A stretch of DNA of 37,340 nt. Origin: an uncultured Synergistales bacterium (lineage in GTDB: Bacteria > Synergistota > Synergistia > Synergistales > Aminobacteriaceae). Position numbers and translations under genes: made by a program. The stretch is taken from positions 1 to 37,340 of the forward strand of contig CAJOMU010000018.1 in NCBI GenBank assembly GCA_905235735.1. The letters run 5' to 3'. Positions 24,215-30,714 of this stretch are shown one piece after another. Position 1 is the stretch's first letter, and each line of letters starts with the position of its first letter. The notes under the pieces were generated by a model. That model ran no database searches, was not told the origin of the DNA, and saw nothing but the letters and a program-made list of their open reading frames with translations.

Positions 24215-25153
24215 TTATATATTCTCTCTTGATTGTCCTGCCGCTAAGAGTGCCATTGCCTGCGGGCCTATACTGCTTACTACATCATCAGGTCTTCGTG
24301 TCATGACTTCTTCGGGCTGTATTTCTTCCTGTTTAATTTCTGGTTCTGATTCTAATTTTGGTTCTGGTTCTTTAATTTTCTTGGGAGCTGCTTTCTTTCG
24401 TTTAGGCATGTCTATATTCAGGTAACCTTGAAGCTGACCGTTCCATTCACATGCTCTGAATGATTTCGATTTTCCTTCAGGAGGATTATCAAGACGTTCC
24501 CATTTTCCTCCGGCAGATTCGATTTCCTTCACCCATGCCTGCCCTACTGCTGCCCACCATGTTATATCTTGTGCGTCAGTCAAATCTTCTGTGCAGTCAT
24601 CTATCGTGAAGATACCCGGCTTCAGCTTTCGGAACGCAATGAACCTCGTGCCGTTGAGACCGTCAAGCCTGACGATGAATTCATCACGTTCAGGAAGCTC
24701 TTTAGCATTCAGCTTTTCGAGTCCATTTCCGAACATATTCACCGCAGTATCATTCAGTCTGAGTACTCCCCGTGAAGATAATGCAAAGGGAACAGGAGCA
24801 TTCCACCATTCGGGATATTGAGGTTCATCGGGGTACAATGCAATCTCAAGCGAACTAATGAATGAGCCGGTAGTCTCGACATAAAGCGCACGAATTTCTT
24901 CGGGATACTCTAATTCTTCGGGGTTAACTGGATGAATGATATTCCTTGAGACTAACTGCGGAAGCGTCTTAATCATCGCATCAGCACATCCTCTTTCAAC
25001 TAGAAAGACTAACTGCCCTTTCGTGAGTACGATAACGTCCCCTGAATCAGGAATGTACACGGCGTATTCAGCAGTTGAACCGAAGAGAGTGCGAAGAAAA
25101 TATAAGAGAGTTGAATCAGGAGTTAATGACGATAAATTATAGTCTCTGCTCAT
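24215..25153 (-). CDS. Unknown cytoplasmic protein, possible PAS-like region
   Basis: A 312-residue protein whose family I do not recognise. Residues about 15-120 look globular (FGSTAEYAVYIPDSGDVIVL, GQLVFLVERG). Residues about 120-185 contain FALSSRGVLRLNDTAVNMFG and later FIAFRKLKPGIFTIDDCTE, which is loosely PAS-like, a weak resemblance only. Residues about 245-290 are a charged, Lys/Glu/Pro-rich linker (KKIKEPEPKLESEPEIKQEE) and the last 20 residues form a short helix. There is no membrane segment. Its ATG overlaps the ftsY stop by 4 bases (ATGA), so the two are translated together. Confidence 0.7.
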   Translation of the reverse strand: MSRDYNLSSLTPDSTLLYFLRTLFGSTAEYAVYIPDSGDVIVLTKGQLVFLVERGCADAMIKTLPQLVSRNIIHPVNPEELEYPEEIRALYVETTGSFISSLEIALYPDEPQYPEWWNAPVPFALSSRGVLRLNDTAVNMFGNGLEKLNAKELPERDEFIVRLDGLNGTRFIAFRKLKPGIFTIDDCTEDLTDAQDITWWAAVGQAWVKEIESAGGKWERLDNPPEGKSKSFRACEWNGQLQGYLNIDMPKRKKAAPKKIKEPEPKLESEPEIKQEEIQPEEVMTRRPDDVVSSIGPQAMALLAAGQSRENI

Positions 25154-26076
25154 TCATTCTCTGAACCCATGAGTGCTTCTGCAAATTCTTCTGCGTCAAA
25201 GTTATTGAGGTCATCAGGGCCTTCACCAAGTCCAATGTAACGTACAGGAACATTCAAGCTCCTTGCGATTGAAATCACGACTCCTCCTTTGGAAGTGTTA
25301 TCGTATTTTGTGAGTATGATTGAGTTCACCGGAATAATCTTGTTGAATGTCTCTGCCTGAGCAACTGAATTCTGACCGAGTACAGCATCAAGTACAAGGA
25401 CAGTTTCAAGTCTGTCTTCGCCTGCCTCACGCAACAACACTCTATGAATCTTTCTGAGTTCTTCCATTAAGTTATGTTTGTCGTGAAGTCTTCCTGCTGT
25501 ATCGACAATCAGAACATCAGCGTGTGAACTCTCTGCTGCCTTCCATGCATCGAACGCAACTGCTGCGGGGTCTGATCCCTGACCTTGTGCAATAACTCTC
25601 ACACCTGAACGTTCACCCCATATCTTGAGCTGTTCAACTGCTGCTGCCCTGAATGTATCTGCTGCGGCCATGATTACATTTTTCCCCTGATGCTTGAACA
25701 TCATCGCGAGTTTTCCTGCTGAAGTTGTCTTACCGCTTCCGTTCACTCCTGCCATGAGTAGCACGAGAGGAGTTTTTTCGAGGCTGAAAGATTCCCCCAT
25801 GCCTTTAACTGCATTAAGTTCTCCTGCAATCTTAGAGACAAAAACTTTCTTCAGCTCAGATGAATCTGTTATCTTATGTGATTTTGCTTCATTCTTCAGG
25901 AAATCTATTATCTCTTCAGTGAAATCAAGACCTGCATCTCCAGTGATTAATTTTTCTTCAAGTTCATCCCAGAACTGCGGATCTATTTTCTTCCCTGAGA
26001 ATAATTTTGCGATTCCCGAACTCCATTTTTCGCGTACACCTTTCAGACTATCGCGTAACTTTGAGAATATCGACAT
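25150..26076 (-). CDS. ftsY: Signal recognition particle receptor FtsY
   Basis: A 308-residue GTPase that docks SRP-bound ribosomes at the inner membrane for co-translational insertion of membrane proteins. The N domain begins at the first residues (SIFSKLRDSLKGVREKWSSG). The G domain has P-loop GVNGSGKTTSAGKLA (about 110-124), AADTFRAAAVEQL, DTAGRLHDKHNLMEEL, TKYDNTSKGG and the C-terminal IGLGEGPDDLNNF. It lacks the long acidic A domain of E. coli FtsY; an amphipathic first helix probably anchors it. I start at 26076; an upstream in-frame TTG (26100) overlaps the preceding gene and would add eight residues. Its ribosome site GAAGGTGAG overlaps the stop of the acidic membrane protein gene. 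Confidence 0.95.
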   Translation of the reverse strand: MSIFSKLRDSLKGVREKWSSGIAKLFSGKKIDPQFWDELEEKLITGDAGLDFTEEIIDFLKNEAKSHKITDSSELKKVFVSKIAGELNAVKGMGESFSLEKTPLVLLMAGVNGSGKTTSAGKLAMMFKHQGKNVIMAAADTFRAAAVEQLKIWGERSGVRVIAQGQGSDPAAVAFDAWKAAESSHADVLIVDTAGRLHDKHNLMEELRKIHRVLLREAGEDRLETVLVLDAVLGQNSVAQAETFNKIIPVNSIILTKYDNTSKGGVVISIARSLNVPVRYIGLGEGPDDLNNFDAEEFAEALMGSENE

Positions 26077-26086
26077 GCTGAATAAC

Positions 26087-28522
26087 TCACCTTCCCGCAA
26101 TCCTCTTCATGAATATAATCTCATAACCGTATTGTCCTGTTGTGCTGTCCTGAGTTCGTCTTGAACCTACAACCTGCCAGCCCTCTCTGCCTCTCTGGGA
26201 CATTCTTTCGACTATGTTCTGATCCAGAATGAAATCAATTGCGTAATCATATGATGGATTGCTCTCAACATGCGAAATAGGCTCAAATACTCCGTTTGAA
26301 TTCATCGACATAATAGAAGCTAACCTGTCAGGCAGAGAGTATAACTGCCAAAGTGTAAGTGCTCCTACAGCTAGGAGAAGGAACAGCAGAAGCGGCAGTA
26401 ATATTCCTCCTCCAGATGATGAAGATGATGATTTCTTTGCTGATGCGGGTGATGAATCTTTCGGTGCTGCTCCGTTTTTCTTTGCTGCTAATTTTTCTCG
26501 TAATCCCATAGTCTTCTCCTTGTGCGTTTCTTCTGTTGGCTCTGTCATAAATGACGGATCAAGTTCTGGTTCTGGTTCAATTTCAGGTTCAGGTTCAGGT
26601 TCATCATCAGGAATAGATGCTGCCTCGCTTACGATTCCAAGTGAATTAATATCCCAATCATCACCGATTTCGTCATCATCCTGTGGTGCAATATCATTTT
26701 CTGTTCCGTCCAATAAACTATCTGGCATATCGTTTTCAGGTGATACCTCCTCCTGTTGTGTATCTATGTCTGTATTTATGCTTTCTTCAGGTGCATCTGG
26801 TGCATCCTGTGTGAACTGTGCAATCTCCTGTTCAAGTCTCTGTTGTGCTGTGAGAGGCTCAGCTTCAGATTCAAGTTCAGGTTCTGGCTGAGGCTCAAGT
26901 TCAGGTTCAGGTTCAGGTTCTAATTCTGGCTTATCGAGCGATACAACTTCAAGCTCAGAATCACTTTCAACCATAGGTTCTTCATCATTATCATCATTCA
27001 AAGGAAGTTCATCAAGATTAATTTCAGGTTCGTCTGATTGTTCCTGTTCTTGCTGTTCCTGCTGTTCTGGTTCATCAGTTACATCAAAAGGGCCTGAAGC
27101 ATCATCATTTTCATCTGTGAAATCCGGCAGAAATGCTTCATCTTCTTCATGCTTTTCTTCTTCCTGTTCAGGTTCTTCTTTTGGCTCTAGTTCTGTCTCT
27201 GATTCTGATTCGTCTTCAGGTTCAGTTATGCCTGGTGAAGTTCTGTCTGCAAGTTCAGAGAGTGAAATCTCATCGAAGGGATTCAAATCCTTTTCCAAAT
27301 CCTGCATGGCCTGCTGCTGTGCAATCCCAATCGGAGACTCTGACATGGCCTGTGCAATATTGGCTTTGAGTTTATCCTCAGCTGACAGTTCAGCATTTGA
27401 ATCATTATTCTGTGAAGTGAAGAAATCTTCAGGCAGTCTGTAAGGTTCAGGAGCTTCTTTAGATTCAAGAGTGAGAGGATTACCCGTGAATGCTTCTGCA
27501 ATATCGGCCATGAGTTTATCTTCGGCAGTTTTGATTGTCTCAGGCATTGTTACGGACACAGGAGCAGATTCGGCTTCAGGATCAGGTTCTTCTTCATCAG
27601 GTTCATCGGTTATCTGAGGCAAATCCGAATCTACATTCAGGACAATATCAGCAGGCGATGAAATATCTTCAGTCTTTTCTGTTTCCGATTGAGCTTCTGG
27701 TTCTTCCTCTTCAGGTTCAGGTTCTTCTTCAGCGTCAATTACTGGAATGTCTTCAAATTCTTCGAGTTCTTCATCTTCGTCAGGTTCATCAACTTCATCT
27801 GCACTGATTACGGGTATATCAGGGAGTTCATCATCTTCTTCATATGAAGGTTCTGAATCTATCAGCGGTATATCAGGCAGTTCATCTTCATGTTCAGATT
27901 CATCTGTTTCTTCTGATTCATACTCAGATTCATTTTCAGGTTCGGGTTCAATCTCTGGAAGTGATTTGCTTTCTTCAGGGACATCATCAGGTTTATCAGA
28001 TTCATTTGCAGGTTCAACTTCAGGTTCAATTTCAGGAATGACTTGCGGAATATCTTCGTGTTCAGGTTCACGTTCTGGTTCACGCACAGTTTCGGGGATA
28101 ATCTGCGGAATTTCCTCAACAACATTCACTGCAAGATTCTGTTCTGTATCTTCAGCAGGCTTCTCATTCTGTGTTCTGATTACAGAACGAGGTTTCTCCT
28201 GCTTCACTGGTGCTGCTGGTGCTGATGATGATGTTTTCACATTCACACCCGAAAGACTATCTTCAACCTTTTTCTCGAAAGCATCAATGAACGAGTCAAC
28301 CTGCTGACCAACGCTTTTATCTGTGCCAGATGAAACACGACGGCGCACTCCTATGACCCTTGAAGATTTTGCTTTATCCTCAGAAGGTGAACGCGGATTA
28401 TCTCTCATCAATGAATCTCTTTCAAGTTCTTCCCGTAATTTTTCCTCTGATGTCTTTGAATCTCTTTCAAGCTCTTCCCGTAATTTTTCTTCTGATGTTT
28501 TTTCATTCATTGTCTTTTTCAT
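26087..28522 (-). CDS. Very acidic, low-complexity single-pass membrane protein upstream of ftsY
   Basis: An 811-residue protein. Residues 8-37 are two copies of KTSEEKLREELERDS. Residues about 40-85 are basic and charged. Residues about 100-680 are extremely rich in Glu, Asp, Pro and Ser, with runs such as EPEPEPELEP, and should be disordered. Short motifs recur in this part: IPQIIPE/IPQVIPE, LPDIPLID/LPDIPVIS/EDIPVID, and AEDKLMADIAEAF/AEDKLKANIAQAM. A Lys/Ser stretch (about 680-704) precedes one membrane helix (about 707-729, LLPLLLFLLLAVGALTLW). The final 55 residues form a small domain (YDYAIDFILDQNIVERM, REGWQVVGSR, YGYEIIFMKR) that resembles DUF4177. With no signal peptide, the acidic part probably lies in the cytoplasm. 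The role is unknown; it begins the ftsY operon. Confidence 0.8.
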   Translation of the reverse strand: MKKTMNEKTSEEKLREELERDSKTSEEKLREELERDSLMRDNPRSPSEDKAKSSRVIGVRRRVSSGTDKSVGQQVDSFIDAFEKKVEDSLSGVNVKTSSSAPAAPVKQEKPRSVIRTQNEKPAEDTEQNLAVNVVEEIPQIIPETVREPEREPEHEDIPQVIPEIEPEVEPANESDKPDDVPEESKSLPEIEPEPENESEYESEETDESEHEDELPDIPLIDSEPSYEEDDELPDIPVISADEVDEPDEDEELEEFEDIPVIDAEEEPEPEEEEPEAQSETEKTEDISSPADIVLNVDSDLPQITDEPDEEEPDPEAESAPVSVTMPETIKTAEDKLMADIAEAFTGNPLTLESKEAPEPYRLPEDFFTSQNNDSNAELSAEDKLKANIAQAMSESPIGIAQQQAMQDLEKDLNPFDEISLSELADRTSPGITEPEDESESETELEPKEEPEQEEEKHEEDEAFLPDFTDENDDASGPFDVTDEPEQQEQQEQEQSDEPEINLDELPLNDDNDEEPMVESDSELEVVSLDKPELEPEPEPELEPQPEPELESEAEPLTAQQRLEQEIAQFTQDAPDAPEESINTDIDTQQEEVSPENDMPDSLLDGTENDIAPQDDDEIGDDWDINSLGIVSEAASIPDDEPEPEPEIEPEPELDPSFMTEPTEETHKEKTMGLREKLAAKKNGAAPKDSSPASAKKSSSSSSGGGILLPLLLFLLLAVGALTLWQLYSLPDRLASIMSMNSNGVFEPISHVESNPSYDYAIDFILDQNIVERMSQRGREGWQVVGSRRTQDSTTGQYGYEIIFMKRIAGR
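28413..28502 (-). repeat. 45-bp tandem duplication inside the acidic protein gene
   Basis: Units 28413-28457 and 28458-28502 differ at only 3 of 45 bases, all synonymous. They encode two identical copies of KTSEEKLREELERDS, so the copies have been kept the same at protein level. Confidence 0.92.
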
Positions 28523-28552
28523 TCCGTCCTTACGAACCGCTGTTAGTGCCTA

Positions 28553-28558
28553 ATTATA
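28553..28558 (-). promoter_or_regulatory. Candidate -10 of the ftsY operon
   Basis: TATAAT on the minus strand, 31 bases before the start codon of the first gene. No convincing -35 is present; the tRNA terminator lies just upstream. Confidence 0.45.
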
Positions 28559-28572
28559 AATCATGATGGCCA

Positions 28573-28607
28573 TAAAAAAAGCCTCCGTATTAATTACGGA
28601 AGCTCTT
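28573..28607 (-). terminator. Terminator of the tRNA-Glu gene
   Basis: On the minus strand GCTTCCGTA pairs with TACGGAGGC around an ATTAA loop, followed by TTTTTTTA. Confidence 0.88.
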
Positions 28608-28623
28608 TCTCTTCAAATCTTAG

Positions 28624-28696
28624 TAGCCTCAACGGGACTCGAACCCGTGTTTTAGCCTTGAGAGGGCTACGACCTGGACCGCTAGTCGATGAGGCC
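28624..28696 (-). tRNA. tRNA-Glu (anticodon CTC)
   Basis: A 73-nt cloverleaf. The acceptor arm GGCCTCA pairs with TGAGGCT (first pair G-U) and the discriminator is A. The D stem is GAC/GTC. The anticodon stem TAGCC/GGCTA closes loop CTCTCAA, which gives anticodon CTC. The T arm ACGGG-TTCGAGT-CCCGT is standard. The 3' CCA is not encoded and must be added. It reads GAG codons. Confidence 0.95.
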
Positions 28697-28716
28697 ATGT
28701 TTTTTATTGCAAAGAA

Positions 28717-28745
28717 ATATTATCACGAAAAAATTTTTTCTGCAA
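28717..28745 (-). promoter_or_regulatory. Promoter of tRNA-Glu
   Basis: On the minus strand TTGCAG (28745-28740) and TAATAT (28722-28717) are 17 bases apart, about 20 bases before the mature tRNA 5' end. Confidence 0.75.
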
Positions 28746-28756
28746 TCCTTCGTTAA

Positions 28757-28785
28757 TTTTCATGCCTGATATTATCAATTATAAT
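28757..28785 (+). promoter_or_regulatory. Candidate promoter of the MATE gene
   Basis: TTTTCA (28757-28762) and TATAAT (28780-28785) are 17 bases apart, 35 bases before the start codon. The -35 matches the consensus at four of six bases. Confidence 0.5.
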
Positions 28786-28819
28786 TAACAGCAAAAACAC
28801 GAAAAGAGCTGTATAAAAC

Positions 28820-30598
28820 TTGGAAAAAATCTGTGGAGATAAAACTGATAATAAAATATTACGCCGCCTGTTCCTGAAAGCTGAATTGTCCTATACCGTT
28901 TCAGACTTATCGAAAGCTATCGGCCCGATCATAGATTTAATGTTCATCAGTCTGTTCATCGGCACTGCAGGCATCACTGTTATGGGCTATGTCAGTCCGT
29001 TGGTAATGCTTTTTGAACTCATAGGAACGGACATAAGCAGCGGTGCGCGCAATAAGGTATCAAATCTTCTTGGTGCCGGAAAAATAGACGAGGCCAACCG
29101 TGTATTCTCAGCCTCTGTAATTCTGGGCGGAGGCTTATCACTGATTACAGTTCTTGCAGTCGGGATATTCTGTTCGGAAGTTTCTTTCATTCTCGGCGCA
29201 AGAGAGCCTCAAATTTTCGCGATGACAAAGCTCTTTATATTCGGCTATATTCTGGGCATTCCTTTTTTCACAATGACACGTATTCTAACGCCCTATTTAC
29301 AGATGGAGGGTCAGTACCGCAAAGTAACTATAATCTCAATTATTACCACCGTAATTGATGTAGCTGCTGACGCTTTTGTAATCTTCGTTCTTCACGGCGG
29401 AATGTTCGGGATTGCTCTTGCTACTTCATTAGGGTACATAATTCCGTTTTTAATAGGCGCGGCATTTTTCCTGCAAAAGAAGAATCACTCTGTATTCCGT
29501 ATCTCGCTCAGGGGAATAACTATGAAGGATTGCTGGGAAATGATACGTCGGGGTGCTCCGGCAGGTGTCATAAAGGGAAGCAATGCCATCGGCGGAATGT
29601 TAATCAATAATATGCTGACAGCTTTACATGTACAATATCTTGTCGCGGCATACGGAGTTTTCTCTCAGGTTACAGTCTTCGTGCGTTTTTCATGGTATGC
29701 ACCGGCTGATACTCTCCACGCATTTAGCGGAATTTTCATCGGCGAGGAAGACAGGCATTCTCTAAGGGAAGTGCAGAAAATTTCACTGCTTCACGCTTTG
29801 ACGTATACATCTGCTGTTACGGCCGCGATGTTTATTTTTGCCGTTCCATTGTCTGAGATATTTCTGAAATCCCATGACCCTGCAGCATTGAGAATGGGTG
29901 CTGAATGTATCAGAATAGCATGTTGGTCGCTGCCGTTTCATGCAATAGTCTACAACTTCAACAATTACCTGATGGCGGTTAAGAGGCTTCGTTTCTGCAA
30001 CATTTACAGCTTCATGATTGAATGCGGAAACATAGTGCTGATTACGTTCCTCATGCTTCAGATTATGGGCTATCATGGCGCGTGGGTCTCAAAGGTAATC
30101 ACCATGATGATTCTCAGTGCGATTGCAGCGTTCTATGTATACCGTAACGGAGAAGGTAAAACTTACAGGGACAAAATGTTTCTTCTTCCTGAAAGTTTCG
30201 GCTTTTCCCCATATTATGAGATTGCAATATCGGCGACATCTACAGGTGAAATTATCGACCTTTCACGGGTTGCGGTAGCCTTTGCGCTGGAACACGGGGC
30301 TGACATGAAGAGGGCAAAAACTTTCGGACTTGTTACAGAGGAGCTTGCAATACTTTTTACGGAACACGGCTTCAATGACGGCAAGCCCCATAACATTAAC
30401 GCCAGACTCATCGCTAAAGGTGATGATCTCATCATACGTATGCGGGATGACTGCAAACCGTTCAACCTGACGGAATACTACAAGATAGTCCGTGATGACA
30501 TTGAACATTGTGCAGGTATGGCAATAATCATGAATAAATCTAAGGATGTGCAGTATACAAATACACTAGGAACGAATAACCTTATTGTCAGGCTTTGA
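28820..30598 (+). CDS. MATE-family efflux transporter fused to an anti-sigma-type ATPase domain
   Basis: A 592-residue protein. Residues about 25-445 are a MATE/NorM-type multidrug or metabolite exporter with about 12 membrane helices; MATE features include ELIGTDISSGARNKVSNLLGAG, the inter-lobe ILTPYLQMEGQYRK, and APAGVIKGSNAIGGM in the second half. Residues about 461-592 resemble a HATPase_c_2 domain of RsbW-like anti-sigma factors: VTEELAILFTEHGF for the N box, IRMRDDCKPFNLTEYY for G1 and a final TNTLGTNNLIVRL. The N-box Asn is replaced by Leu and the G1 Gly by Cys 545, so ATP binding is doubtful. The start is TTG with only a weak ribosome site. It stands alone next to a tRNA gene. Confidence 0.85.
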   Translation: MEKICGDKTDNKILRRLFLKAELSYTVSDLSKAIGPIIDLMFISLFIGTAGITVMGYVSPLVMLFELIGTDISSGARNKVSNLLGAGKIDEANRVFSASVILGGGLSLITVLAVGIFCSEVSFILGAREPQIFAMTKLFIFGYILGIPFFTMTRILTPYLQMEGQYRKVTIISIITTVIDVAADAFVIFVLHGGMFGIALATSLGYIIPFLIGAAFFLQKKNHSVFRISLRGITMKDCWEMIRRGAPAGVIKGSNAIGGMLINNMLTALHVQYLVAAYGVFSQVTVFVRFSWYAPADTLHAFSGIFIGEEDRHSLREVQKISLLHALTYTSAVTAAMFIFAVPLSEIFLKSHDPAALRMGAECIRIACWSLPFHAIVYNFNNYLMAVKRLRFCNIYSFMIECGNIVLITFLMLQIMGYHGAWVSKVITMMILSAIAAFYVYRNGEGKTYRDKMFLLPESFGFSPYYEIAISATSTGEIIDLSRVAVAFALEHGADMKRAKTFGLVTEELAILFTEHGFNDGKPHNINARLIAKGDDLIIRMRDDCKPFNLTEYYKIVRDDIEHCAGMAIIMNKSKDVQYTNTLGTNNLIVRL

Positions 30599-30714
30599 AA
30601 AATTAAACTAGTTCAAACAACGAAATGATTTTTATCATGAAATTTTTTATAATATTAAAAGTTTTTCCGTAACAAAAATACGGTAACAAAAATTTTTTCA
30701 GGGAGTGATTCAAA
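30599..30714 (+). promoter_or_regulatory. ppdK: Intergenic region with candidate ppdK promoter
   Basis: TATAAT at 30648-30653 lies 62 bases before the ppdK start, with a poor -35 (TGATTT, 30626-30631). CCGTA (30667) and TACGG (30679) could form a 5-pair hairpin in the 5' leader. A GGGAG ribosome site precedes the ATG. Confidence 0.45.

Noticed and set aside
26560-27960. Repetitive sequence that could look like a CRISPR array or a DNA satellite
   Set aside because: The repeats are short (GGTTCA, TCTTCA) and follow codon phase; there are no constant-length repeats with unique spacers. They are explained by Glu-Pro and Asp-Glu runs.
26259-28307. Long Ser/Gly-, Leu/Gln- and His-rich open frames on the plus strand
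   Set aside because: They are the reverse reading of the Glu/Asp/Pro/Ser codons of the acidic protein gene. No ribosome sites, promoters or recognisable domains support them.
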